DNA of 64,000 nucleotides from Triticum aestivum (lineage: Eukaryota > Streptophyta > Magnoliopsida > Poales > Poaceae). A program made the translations under genes and the position numbers. Location of the stretch: assembly GCF_018294505.1 (NCBI RefSeq), contig NC_057796.1:187450270-187514269 (forward strand). The letters run 5' to 3'. Of the stretch, positions 22,291 to 33,678 are shown in pieces. A model generated the notes under the pieces. It did not search any database, was not told where the DNA came from, and saw only the letters and a list, made by a program, of their open reading frames with translations. Position 1 is the stretch's first letter; every line of letters starts with the position of its first letter.

Positions 22291-23296
22291 TCAAAAATTT
22301 TGAAGTCTCTTTTTGCAAACAATTTTTGGACTTTAGTTGAAGCTTTTTTTGCTCATATCTGAAGCATATATATATGTGGTCTCTATTAACCCGCCCTGGT
22401 TTCGACGAACAAGTCGCCAGCATATGACAATATTAATACTTGGAAGGTTTGGCTTCTAAGGATTGGGTTATCACCCTTACTGCACAGGTCACATAAACCG
22501 GCAGTGAAAATTCAATATCACAGGTATAACATTATTATTATAGTTATGTTTCAAAGTTATGATTCATAACAGGCTTATCTGTGACTCCTTGTTACACATC
22601 AATGGTTATATGTGAGATATTATGACCCGCCCTGCGGTAAACCGCCAAGGGATCTTGTGATCTAATTATGTGCAGGATAAGACTACATTTGGGTGGTTAC
22701 CCGCTCTGGTTTTTGACGTTAAGTCGCCAGGGCATATGTTGTTTGAACTCTGCAGGATTTATAGAGCTATGACTTACATAAATGATTAAATTCAAGCCCA
22801 TCATCATAGATTGAAATTGGTGTCTCAAAAGGGTTATCAATTCTTGATTTTCTCAAAGGCTATAAGCCGCCGGGTTGTACAAATTCCGGCTTACAACGGA
22901 GGCGTATTAAATCGCCATTGGCCAAGAGCCGCCAGGTATTTAAACTCCGGATTGACTTATCAGCAGATGAGGTATTCAAAGTCGCTTTGGCGCAATGGCT
23001 ATTATTTTATCAATGGATATGATTTATTCTACAATGGAAAGAATAGTCCCGAGTCACTGCAGGCTTACGACCCGGCACTTGGGGGCTACATTATTTAAAT
23101 TGAGATCACATCAAATATGCAAGTCCCATGTCACTGCCAGCATGCACCATGGCACTTGGGGGCTAATGTAAAGACATTTTTTGCTCAACTTATTGAAGAC
23201 CCGACTCATCACATTGTAATGAGCCGGCCCTTGGGGGCTACCAATTGCTCCTGTCGAAAATTCAAGGTACACAAGCCTTAATCTATTATATTGAAA

Positions 23297-23368
23297 GATC
23301 CACTACTCAGTTGGTAGAGTACAAAGCTCTTAACCTTGTGGACGTGGGTTCAAGCCCCATGGTGGAGA
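23297..23368 (+). pseudogene. tRNA-Lys(CTT)-like sequence inside K
   Basis: About 72 bases align with a plant tRNA-Lys(CUU). The D arm reads CTCAGTTGGTAGAG, the anticodon stem/loop is CAAAG-CTCTTAA-CCTTG with CTT in the middle, and the T arm is GTGGG-TTCAAGC-CCCAT. Internal A and B box regions are recognisable. Departures: one base missing from the D stem, one A-C mismatch in the anticodon stem, and an acceptor stem pairing over only five positions. It is probably a tRNA-derived remnant, not a working gene. Confidence 0.55.
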
Positions 23369-24142
23369 TTACATCATATGCTGTTATTATCAATGAATCA
23401 TATACAAAGTCCCAGCTCGGTAATATCTTACTGACCCGGCCCTTCGGGGCTACACGTTGCTAGTCAAGTTTACATGATCATATTTACAAAGTCCCTGCTC
23501 ATTATTATATAATGACCCGGCCCTTGGGGGCTACACTGGTTGAAGATTTTATGAGCATAAGACAATTACAAGTCCCAGGTTGCTGCAAGCATGACAACTC
23601 GGCAATTACAAGTCTTAAGTTATCACTATGTTCTCCTCTTAAGACTTGGGGGCTATAGGTGATATGCATATAAGGGAGAAAAAATCTTCAAATTCTCAGT
23701 TTGGAGTAGACCAGATTGACCCAGTGTTTGCAACAAGCATGACCCGGTGTCACCAATAATAATGACCCGGCGTCGGCAACAGTTATGACCCGATGTTATC
23801 AATATTTACAAGACGGTAATTTTGGCAATTATAACTAGCCAGCCTCTACATCTTTAAACTGGCGGATCACCAGATGAATCTTGAGACTAAGATGGTTATT
23901 AAGCCGGAGTTTTGGAAACCGACTCAAATGGATTATTTCGTATAATATTTCTTTATAAGAGCCAATGTCAGCAAATGGATTATGAAGCTGGTCTATTGAC
24001 CCGGATATTCCAGGAGAAAATGTCAAGGACTTAAGGATGATCAGGTGCCGGCTTACAAGAATATTTAACCCGGAGCACAACCTGTCAAATTTGTTCTTGA
24101 GTTATTTTGCAGGATCAGTTCAACATGGATAAATCCAAATTA

Positions 24143-24155
24143 AACTGGGGGCTAA
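24143..24155 (+). promoter_or_regulatory. Polypurine tract of K
   Basis: The sequence AACTGGGGGCTAA lies directly before the 3' LTR. The GGGGGCTA core matches the many similar blocks in the interior. Confidence 0.65.
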
Positions 24156-24794
24156 TGTCGGGGATATACCCCACGGTATGACCCAGCCAGACTTGGCGAC
24201 TCACCAGAGACCTGGCTAGAGCTTGGCGACTCACTGGTGATCCGCCTGAACATGGCGATTCACAGGTAACCCGCCTGGACATTGTGACTCACTTGAGACC
24301 CGACACTGGATCAGACGGACGACAAGGCCCAAGGCCCAGCAGGCTGGCTTATACTCTGGTGGGCCGGCTGAAGGAGAAAGGGATGACGAATATTTCCTTT
24401 ACGAGGGAGCAAGACCCGGACTTGTATTCAACTTGTAAGAAAAGATAGACTAGTCCTAGTCCTACTAGGACTCCGCATTTAACCCGCCCCTCTAACTTAT
24501 ATAAGGAGGGGCAGGGCACCCCAAAGAGGGACAAGGAACAAGAAACAATCTCTAGGGCTAGACACAAAGAGTCAGCCAAGCCGGCGACTCACTCATGATC
24601 ATAATGAGACCTAGCCACAAACAGCATGTAGGGTTATTACCTGATGATGTTTCTCGGGGCCCGAAGCTGTCTAAATCCTTGTCTTGTGTTGCGTCTCTCG
24701 ATTCCGCCCAACCCCTCTCAAGCTACCGCATAGATGCGTTGGCCTCGCGACTAAGTCCACACACTAGGGCATCTGCCGTGACAATTCCATGACA
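24156..24794 (+). repeat. 3' LTR of K (639 bp)
   Basis: Begins TGTCGGGG, ends CCATGACA, and is followed by the ATTAC target copy. TATA box near 24498. Confidence 0.95.
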
Positions 24795-27263
24795 ATTACC
24801 CCTTACCTTTTATCGATCAAATGCTAGAAAGATTATCCAAACATACACACTTTTGCTTTCTAGATGGTTATTCTGGTTTCTCTCAAATACCTGTGTCAGC
24901 CAATGATCAATCAAAGACTACTTTTACTTGCCCTTTTGGTACTTTGCTTATAGACGTATGCCTTTTGGTTTATGTAATGCACCTACTACCTTTCAAAGAT
25001 GCATGATGGCTATATTCTCTGACTTTTGTGAAAAGATTTGTGAGGTTTTCATGGATGACTTTTCCGTCTATGGATCCTCTTTTGACGATTGCTTGAGCAA
25101 CCTTGATCGAGTTTTGCAGAGATGTGAAGAAACTAATCTTGTCTTGAATTGGGAAAAGTGCCACTTTATGGTTAATGAAGGTATTGTCTTGGGGCATAAG
25201 GTTTCTGAAAGAGGTATTGAGGTTGATAAAGCCAAGGTTGATGCTATTGAAAGATGCCATGTGCCAAGGACATCAAAGGTATAAGAAGTTTCCTTGGACA
25301 CGCCGGATTTTATAGGAGGTTCATTAAGGACTTCTCAAAAATTTCTCGACCTCTGACCAATTTATTACAAAAAGATATACCATTTCTCTTTGATGATGAT
25401 TGTGTAGGAGCATTTGAAATACTTAAGAAAGCATTGATCTCTGCACCTATTGTTCAGCCACCTGATTGGAATTTACCCTTTGAAATTATGTGTGATGCTA
25501 GTGATTATGCTGTAGGTGCTATTCTAGGGCAAAGAGTGGATAAGAAATTAAATGTTATTCAATATGCTAGTAAAACTATAGACAATGCTCAGAGAAATTA
25601 TGATACTACTGAAAAGGAATTCTTAGCAGTTGTATTTGCTTGTGATAAGTTCAGACCTTATATTGTTGATTCTAAAGTAACTATTCACACGGATCATGCT
25701 GCTATTAAATATCTTATGGAAAAAAAAGATGCTAAACCTAGACTCATTAGATGGGTTCTCCTGCTACAAGAATTTGATTTGCATATTGTTGATAGAAAGG
25801 GAGCTGAGAACCCCGTTGCAGACAACTTGTCTAGGTTAGAAAATGTTCTTGATGACCCACTACCTATTGATGATAGCTTTCCTGATGAGCAATTAAATGT
25901 CATAAATGATTCTCGTACTGCTCCGTGGTATGCTGATTATGCTAATTATATTGTTGCTAAATTCATACCACCTAGTTTCACATACCAACAAAAGAAAAAG
26001 TTCTTCTATGATTTAAGACATTACTTTTGGGATGGCCCACATCTTTATAAAGAAGGAGTAGATGGTGTTATTAGACGTTGTGTACCTGAGCATGAACAGG
26101 AATAGATCCTACGGAAGTGTCACTCCGAAGCTTATGGAGGGCACCATGTTGGAGATAGAACTGCACATAAGGTATTGCAATCCGGTTTCTATTGGCCTAC
26201 TCTCTTCAAGGATGCCCGTAAGTTTGTCTTATCTTGTGATGAAGGCCAAAGAATTGGTAATATTAGTAGACGTCAAGAAATGCCTATGAATTATTCACTT
26301 GTTATTGAACCATTTGATGTTTGGGGCTTTGATTATATGGGACCCTTTCCTGCCTCTAATGGATATACACATATTTTAGTTGTTGTTGATTACGTTACTA
26401 AGTGGGTAGAAGCTATTCCAACTAGTAGTGCTGATCATAACACTTCTATCAAGATGCTTAAAGAAGTTATTTTTCCAAGGTTTGGAGTCCCTAGATATTT
26501 AATGATTGATGGTGGTTCACATTTTATTCATGGTGCTTTCCGTAAAATGCTTGCTAAGTATGATGTTAATCATAGAATTGCATCCCCTTATCACCCACAG
26601 TCTAGTGGTCAAGTAGAATTGAGTAATAGAGAACTCAAATTAATTTTGCAAAAGACTGTCAATAGGTCTAGAAAGAATTGGTCCAAGAAACTTGATGATG
26701 CATTATGGGCCTATAGAACTGCATATAAAAATCCTATGGGTATGTCTCCGTATAAAATGGTTTATGGAAAAGCATGTCACTTACCTCTCGAACTAGAACA
26801 TAAGGCATACTGGACTATTAAAGAGCTCAACTATGATTTCAAACTAGCCGGTGAGAAGAGGTTATTTGATATTAGCTCACTTGATGAATGGAGATCCCAA
26901 GCTTATGAAAATGCCAAGTTGTTTAAACTAAAAGTTAAAAGATGGCATGACAAAAGGATACAAAAGTTTAAGTTTAATGTAGGTGACTATGTATTCCTAC
27001 ACAACTCTCGTTTAAGATTTTTTGCAGGAAAACTTCTCTCTAAATGGGAAGGCCCTTACGTTATCGAGGAGGTCTATCGTTCCGGTGCCGTAAAAATCAA
27101 CAACTTCGAAGGCACAAATCCGAAGGTGGTGAACGGTCAAAGAATTAAACATTATATCTCATGTAATCCCATAAATGTTGAAACCAATGTTATTGAAACC
27201 GTAACCCCAGAGGAATACATAAGGGACACTTTTCAGAACGTTTCAGACTCCGAAAAGGAATAG
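24795..27263 (+). pseudogene. Element I pol: RT core, RNase H and integrase
   Basis: RT resumes with PLPFIDQMLERL, then FLDGYSGFSQIP, then (one-base shift near 24945) RRMPFGLCNAPTTFQ. The catalytic FMDD is near 25050, and LGHKVSERGIEV follows. A shift near 25250 leads into the frame 25254-27263. RNase H is at about 25480-25830 with [24 protein letters not shown] and TDHAAIKYL. An in-frame TAG at 26103-26105 interrupts before the integrase. The zinc region reads HSEAYGGHH then CDEG, so one of the HHCC cysteines is lost. The DDE core is legible: FDYMGPF, MIDGGSHF and SGQVELSNRE. The end is at TAG 27261-27263. Confidence 0.9.
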
Positions 27264-27365
27264 GTATGTTGTACGGTAAGTAAACTAACTCCAAAACAAT
27301 TTTAAGGCAAAATTTCTCTGTTTTGGAATATTTAGAAAAATAGAAAAATAAGAAGCAGTCCGGGA

Positions 27366-27445
27366 AGGACACGAGGCCTCCATGAGGGTGGAGGGCGCGC
27401 CCTACCCTACTGGGCGCACCCCCTACCTCGTGGGCACCTCGTGTG
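27366..27445 (+). other. GC-rich imperfect palindrome after I integrase
   Basis: CACGAGG...GAGGGCGCGCCCTACC...GGGCGCACCCCCTACCTCGTG can fold back on itself. A close relative lies in both I-family LTRs (about 14585-14645 and 30130-30185). It may be a structured RNA segment repeated in the leader and 3' region. Function unknown. Confidence 0.5.
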
Positions 27446-27596
27446 CTCTCCGGACTCCGTTTTCTTGCACGATACGTATTTTGGTCGGTAAAAATTCATT
27501 ATATAATCTCCCGAAGGTTTTGACTCCTCTGTCACGCAAATATCCTCTGTTCTTGTTTCGAGCTGTTTCCTGTCAGGGTTGTCAAGGCCAGGCATC

Positions 27597-27962
27597 ATGT
27601 CGTCCCCCTCCTCCAACAATGGTGACAACGATGCTTGGCTAATGAAGATAGAGCTAAAGAGGGAAGAACCCATGGAGATCAACAAGGATGAACGGATCAA
27701 GAAGGCCACGGAGGATCAAACTCTGGCAGTAGAAGACATCCTTCAACTTAATCACAATCTTCTTACCCCAACTGAGATTGAAGCTTTCAAGATGATTGAG
27801 TTAGCTCGTATACAAAACAAGTATCTCACACGTGAAAATATTTTGTTGAAGGAGCATATCGTTGCACTCAAGGGCATTATCCGCAAGCTGGAGGACCTCT
27901 TATGCTCGATGTGCGACTATCCATCATCACCACCATCCTCTTCACCAGCAAAAGAGACATAA
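27597..27962 (+). CDS. Additional ORF of element I after pol (121 residues)
   Basis: Open from ATG 27597 (MSSPSSNNGDNDAW) to TAA 27960-27962, on the element's strand and 334 bases after integrase. The protein is hydrophilic and probably helical (LKREEPMEINKDERIKKATE; IRKLEDLL), with a Ser/Pro tail. There is no signal peptide or membrane segment, so it does not look like an envelope protein. Extra ORFs in this position are known in Athila-like elements. It is intact although gag and pol of this copy are broken. Function not known. Confidence 0.5.
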   Translation: MSSPSSNNGDNDAWLMKIELKREEPMEINKDERIKKATEDQTLAVEDILQLNHNLLTPTEIEAFKMIELARIQNKYLTRENILLKEHIVALKGIIRKLEDLLCSMCDYPSSPPSSSPAKET

Positions 27963-29229
27963 TCACATGGGTATGGGCACTCCCCTTGGCAACTGCCAAG
28001 CTTGGGGGAGGTGCGCCGGTATCGTATCACCATCACACTCCTATCTTTACCGTTTTCCTTAGTTCGATCCTCTTAGTAGTATCTTGATCTAGTAGAATAA
28101 AGTTTTGGTATAATCTAGTTTTGAGTTTTGCTTTATGATCCCTTTATGTAATCGAGTCCGTGAGCTATATAATAAAGATTAGTGTTGAGTCAAGGGCTTG
28201 ATTATTTTGCCATGATCTTGAGTGAATAAAAGAAAAGAGAAAAGGAATAAAAAGAAACAAAGAGTTCATATTGATCTTATCGAAAGTAATGACTTCACAT
28301 AGAAAGAGTATGATGATTAAAATTGTTGAGAGTTGGCAAACATAGCTTTGGTCATTGTTGCAATTAATAGGAAGTAGTAAGGAAAGAGAGGTTTCACATA
28401 TAAATATACTATCATGGACATCTTTTATGATTGGGAGCACTCATTAAAATATGACATGCTAAAGAGTTGATGTTGGACAAGGAAGACAACATAATGGGTT
28501 ATGTTTTCTTATATCTGAGATAAAGTATATTGTCATGGATCATCCAACATGTTGAGCTTGCCTTTCCCCCTCATGCTAGCCAAATTATTAGCACCAAGTA
28601 GAGATACTACTTGTGCTTCCAAAAACCCTTAAACCAGTTTTGCCATGAGAGTCCACCATATGGATTGGGTAAGATCCTTCAAGTAAGTTGTCATCGGTGC
28701 AAGCAATAAAAATTGCTCTCTAAATATGTATGATTGATTGGTGTGGAGGAAATAAGCTTTATACGATCTTGTGATGTGGAAGAAATAAAAGTGACGGACT
28801 GCATAATAAAGGTTCATATCATAAGGGGCAATATAAAGTGACGTTCTTTCGCATTAAGATTTTGTGCATCCAACCCTGAAAGCGCATGGCAACCTCTGCT
28901 TCCCTCTGCGAAGGGCCTATCTTTTATTATTATCTTCTATCTTATGCAAGAGTCATGGTGATCTCCACCTTTCTTTTTTTATATTTTATCCTTTGGCAAG
29001 CACAGGGTGTTGGAAAGATCCTGATAGATATATCTAATTGGATGTAAGTCAGCATGAGTTATTATTGTTGACATTACCCTTGAGGTAAAAGTTTGGGAGG
29101 CGAAACTATAAGCCCCTATCTTTCTCTGTGTCCGATTAAAACTCCATAACCACAATTATTGCGTGAGTGTTAGCAATTATGAAAGACTAAATGATAGTTG
29201 AGTATGTGGACTTGCTAGGAAGCTCTGAC
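27963..29229 (+). other. 3' non-coding region of element I
   Basis: AT-rich, with no ORF of note. Near 27999 the phrase CCAAGCTTGGGGGAGGTGC, frequent in this group of elements, is present. The region stops at 29229 without a polypurine tract, where minus-strand G integrase sequence begins. Confidence 0.6.
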
Positions 29230-29850
29230 ATGGTCCTCGGAACTCCGTGCAGACATACGATCCTGGTCATGTATATATTGGCCAACTTTGCACTGGTATA
29301 GGTGGTTTTCACTGGGATAAAGTGGGCTACTTTGGTCAAGCGATCCACCACTACCCAGGTAGAATCATATCCCGATCGAGTCCTGGGTAATCCGGTGATA
29401 AAATCCATACCAAGCTTATCCCACTTCCATTCGGGTATCGGCATAGGCTGCAGTAATCCTGCTGGCTTCTGATGTTCTGCCTTCACTCTCTGACATACAT
29501 CACATACCGCTACATATATACTCGGCAATATCCTTCTTCATTCCAGTCCACCAGAAATGCTCCTTCAAGTCCAAATACATCTTGATGTTTCCGGGGTGTA
29601 TCGAGTATGGCGAATCATGAGCTTCCTGTAGTATCAACTTCCTGATCTCTGCATTATTGCGCACATATACACGGTCCTCAAACCACAAGGTGTCGTGCTC
29701 GTCCTCACGAAAACCCTTCGCTCATTTTCTCCTTTATTTCAGCAATTTCTTTGTCATCCTTCTGAGCTTCTCGAATCTTTTCCAATAATGTTGACTGAAC
29801 CTCTAATGCTGCAACAAAACCTTTAGGAACTATCTCCAAACATCGCTCCC
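29230..29850 (-). pseudogene. Second copy of the G integrase region
   Basis: Nearly identical to 13675-14306: about nine substitutions and one 11 bp deletion in 621 aligned bases. It carries the zinc-binding region and the first part of the core (CDVCQRVKAEHQKP, DFITGLPRTR). It shares with the other copy the same frameshift before the CDVC motif, so both descend from an already broken G. It ends at CTCCC against an I-family LTR. Confidence 0.9.
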
Positions 29851-31371
29851 TGACACGTCCATTTTGCATCATGCTTTTATATCAATATTTATTGCATTAT
29901 GGACTGTTACTACACGTTATGTCACAATACTTATGCCTATTCTCTCTTATTTTACAAGGTTTACATAAGGAGGGAGAATGCCGGCAGCTGGAATTCTGGG
30001 CTGTAAAAGGAGCAAATATTAGAGACCTATTCTGCACAACTCCAAAAGCCCTGAAACTCCACGAAAGTTATTTTTGGAAATAATAAAAAATATTGAGCGG
30101 AAGAAGTACGCCAGAGGGGGACCCACCTGGCCACGAGGGTGGGGGCGCGCCCTACCCCCCAGGGCGCGCCCCCTGCCTCGTGGGCCCCCTGTTGGCTCTC
30201 CGGTGGCCATCTTCTGCTATATGAGGTCTTTCGTCGAGGAAAAAATCATAAGCAACCTTTCGGGACGAGATTCCGCCGCCACGAGGCGGAACCTTGGCGT
30301 AACCAATCTAGGGCTCCGGCAGAGCTGTTCTGCCGGGGACACTTCCCTCCGGGAGGGGAAATCATCGCCATCGTCATCACCTATGCTCCTCTCATCGGGA
30401 GAGGGCAATCTCCATCAACATCTTCACCAGCACCATCTCCTCTCATAACCCTAGTTCATCTCTTGTATCCAATTCTTGTCTCCAAGTCCGGGATTGGTAC
30501 TAGTAGGTTGCTAGTAGTGTTGATTACTCCTTGTAGTTGATGCTAGTTGGTTTATTTGGTGGAAGATCATATGTTCAGATCCTATATGCATATTAATACC
30601 CCTCTGATTATGAACATCAATATGCTTTGTGAGTAGTTACGTTTGTTCCCGGGGACATGGGAGAAGTCTTGCTATTAGTAGTCATGTGAATTTGGTATTC
30701 GTTCAATATTTTGATGAGATGTATGTTGTCTAGCCTCTAGTGGTGTTATGTGAACGTCGACTACATAACACTTCACCATTATTTGGGCCTAGAGGAAGGC
30801 ATTGGGAAGTAATAAGTAGATGATGGGTTGCTAGAGTGACAGAAGCTTAAATCCTAGTTTATGCGTTGCTTCGTAAGGGGCTGATTTGGATCCATATGTT
30901 TCATGCTATGGTTAGGTTTACCTTAATACTTTTGTTGTAGTTGCGGATGCTTGCAATAGAGGTTAATCATAAGTGGGATGCTTGTTCAAGTAAGAACAGC
31001 ACCCAAGCACCGGTCCACCCACATATCAAATTATCAAAGTACCGAACGCAAATCATATGAACGTGATGAAAACTAGCTTGACGATAATTCCCATGTGTCC
31101 TCGGGAGCGCTTTCCTTTATATAAGAGTTTGTCCAGGCTTGTCCTTTGCTACAAAAAGGATTGGGCCACCTTGCTGCACTTTATTTACTTTTTTTACTTG
31201 TTGCTCGTTACAAATTATCCTATCACAAAACTATCTGTTACCACTTATTTCAGTACTTGCAGAGAATACCTTGCTGAAAACCGCTTATCATTTCCTTCTG
31301 CTCCTCGTTGGGTTCGATACTCTTACTTATCGAAAGGACTACGATAGATCCCCTATACTTGTGGGTCATCA
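29851..31371 (+). repeat. I-family LTR flanked by CTCCC on both sides (solo-LTR-like, 1521 bp)
   Basis: Begins TGACACGTCC, ends GGGTCATCA. CTCCC lies directly on both sides (29846-29850, 31372-31376). It has no primer site or polypurine tract beside it, and its flanks are continuous G coding sequence. It therefore looks like a solo LTR at exactly the site where element I sits in the other G copy. Confidence 0.9.
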
Positions 31372-31860
31372 CTCCCTAAGGTCTTCCGCTAACTCCTTGG
31401 GTAATCCTTCGCTTACGAGGGTGTTGACATAACTCTTCCGGCTCAAAGCATCTGCTACGACATTGGCCTTGCCTGGATGATAGTGCAACTTCATATCATA
31501 ATCCTTTATGAGTTCCAACCATCTCCTCTGCCTGAGGTTCAGCTCCTTCTGAGTAAAAATTTACTTCAAACTCTTGTGATCCGTGTACACATCGCAACGG
31601 TTACCGATAAGAAAATGTCTCCAGGTCTTGAGCGCATGCACTACGGCTGCTAACTCCAAATCATGCGTGGCATAATTTAACTCATGCGGTCGAAGTTGTC
31701 TTGAGGCATATGAAACAACTCTTCCGTCTTGCATAAGCACTCCTCCAAGTCCTAAGCGAGAGGCATCGCAATACACTTGGAAATCCTTGCGTATATCCGG
31801 TAGAATCAGCACTGGGGCTGTAGTCAAACGTTTCTTCAACTCTAGGAAACTTGCTTCACA
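31372..31860 (-). pseudogene. G RNase H region
   Basis: Right to left: [16 protein letters not shown], then [14 protein letters not shown] and [16 protein letters not shown], then [13 protein letters not shown] stop follows at 31561-31563 and the frame continues with [16 protein letters not shown]. After it come [18 protein letters not shown] and KELAEDLRE, reaching the CTCCC. The catalytic acidic residues of RNase H are legible. Its upstream edge is a deletion that removed most of the RT. Confidence 0.9.
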
Positions 31861-33476
31861 CTCTCCTCCAGATCATTTGCGGGCATCCGGTATGGTCTCT
31901 TCGAGATCGGTCCGGTGCCTGGCAATAGCTCTATCAAAAACTCGATGTCTCGATCTGGCGGCATGCCTGGTAACTCCTCTGGGAATACATCTGGGTAATC
32001 CTTCACTACCGGCACTTCCTCCTGAACAACTCCCGTGAGAGAATTTACTTGGATCCTCCTCGGCGCATGCCTGGATACATACTTGATCCTTTTTCCCTCC
32101 GGGGTGGTGAGTATAATAGACCTGCTAGCACAGTCAATGTTTCCTCCATACTTCGATAGCCAATCCATTCCTAGTATCACATCCAAACCTTGTGACTCCA
32201 AAATTACTAGGTCTGAGGGGAAAACATGGCTACCAATGGTTAAGGGTATCCGATCGCACCATCGGCTGGCCATATACTCTGCACCTGGCGAGCTTACTAG
32301 CAAGGGTGTCCTAAGGGCTAAGGTGGGTAACTTAAACTTGTCCACAAATCCCCTTGGAATGTATGAATGCGATGCACCAGTATAAAAAAGAACAACTGCA
32401 GTAAATGACTTAACCAAAAACTTACCAATAACTGCATCAGGCTGATCTTCAACCTCCTCCACGTTCATGTGGTTCACTTGTCCCCTATTGAAAGGGTTGG
32501 GCTTCTTCCAAGCGCTTCCATTGCCATTACCGTTCTTTGCTTCAGGGCACTCAGTGGCATAGTGTCTAGTCTTTCCGCACTTGAAACAAGTAATGTGACT
32601 TAGATCCCTTTTGGCGGGCGTGGCTAGAGTGGAGCGGTTCTGATTGTTGCTTGCTCCATTCCCATTTCCATTCTTGGGGCCATTGTGGTTATGCGAACTC
32701 CCTCCATTATGAGTATGGCCTCCATGGTTATGGGTATATCCTCCCGAGTTCGGGGTTAAACGAGGCTTCTGCTGAGCTCCAGAATTGTACTTTCCTTGTC
32801 CATACTTCCTTTTGCGGCTCTCAATCTGTTGTTGCTTCCCTTCCATCATAAGAGCCTTGTCTACCAACTCCTGGTAGTTGTTAAATGTTGCCACCATCAA
32901 CTGCATGCTCATCTCATCATTCAGCCCTTCCATAAACTTCTCCTGCTTCGCGGCATCTGTGGCCACATCATCAGGGGCATAATGGGATAGCTTACTAAAC
33001 TCATCTACGTACCGAGCCACAGTATGATTTCCCTGGCGCAAGTTGCGAAACTCACGCTTCTTCATGCTCATAGCTCCAGTTGAGACATGGGCTGTGCGGA
33101 ATGCTTGCTGAAACTGATCCCAAGTGATATTGGCTATAGGGAAGGTGGCTATGTAATTCTCCCACCATGATGCTGCTGGTCCATCGAATTGGTGTGCGGC
33201 AAAACGCACCTTCTCAGCATCTGTGCAACTTGCGGTGGTCAACTCCCTTCCAATCTTGCGTAACCAGTCATCCACAACTATGGGCTCGGTGCTACTAGAA
33301 AACACCGTCGGCTGCAACCTTAGAAAGCGGGCTAAGTTGTCAACTGGTGGTGGTGGTGGAGGGTTGTTGTTGTTGCCTTGGTTCTGGACTAATATCTGCA
33401 TCAAGGCATTCTGCTGCTAGATCAACTGAGTGATCTCCGGTGGGAAAACAAATCCCGTGTCACGTCTTAGAGGCAT
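31842..33476 (-). pseudogene. G gag, zinc knuckle, protease and first residues of RT
   Basis: The start is probably ATG 33476 (MPLRRDTGF), with an in-frame TAG at 33417-33419, then open for 520 codons to 31842. Gag core: FDGPAASWWENY and MSMKKREFRNLRQG. A Gly/Asn/His-rich linker leads to a CCHC knuckle, CFKCGKTRHYATEC, with all four ligands. The protease motif reads LFYTGASHSYI near 32385, where the catalytic Asp expected before T/S-G is Tyr, so the enzyme would be inactive. DVILGMDWL follows. RT begins ([26 protein letters not shown]) and is cut by a deletion at about 31865. Confidence 0.9.
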
Positions 33477-33678
33477 CTGATGGGTTTAGAGGGGAGAGAT
33501 TAGAATTGAAAAGAGGTCTAGTGAGAAAGCACTACCCATATGCACATGAGACAAACACAATCATATCATATCACTCAATCAATCAAGCAAGGGCATACAA
33601 TCGGTCTAGAACTAGCGTTAAAAGTGTTCAAACTACTACTATATACAGGGGAAATACTACTAATCATATGGTGGTCAT

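Larger units (their letters stand above)
18206..24794 (+). mobile_element. Non-autonomous LTR element K (6589 bp, LARD-like)
   Basis: Two 639 bp LTRs, a primer binding site, a polypurine tract and perfect 5 bp target copies. The 5.3 kb interior has no gag or pol frame longer than about 130 codons and none with a known motif. It must have been mobilised by enzymes from another element. The interior instead holds short repeats, a TTCGAA-centred array, many GGGGGCTA blocks and a tRNA-Lys-like sequence. The LTRs differ at about 24 of 639 positions by eye (near 3.8 percent). Confidence 0.9.
14307..29229 (+). mobile_element. Gypsy element I (non-chromovirus, Athila-like), 3' end lost
   Basis: Order: 5' LTR, Asp-type primer site, gag-protease, RT split by element K, RNase H, integrase, a separate 121-residue ORF, and a 1.3 kb 3' non-coding region that stops abruptly at 29229 where G integrase sequence begins. 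The polypurine tract and 3' LTR are missing. The long gag, the DMGAS protease and the extra ORF after pol fit an Athila/OTA-type element. It carries at least five frameshifts and one in-frame stop. Confidence 0.75.
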
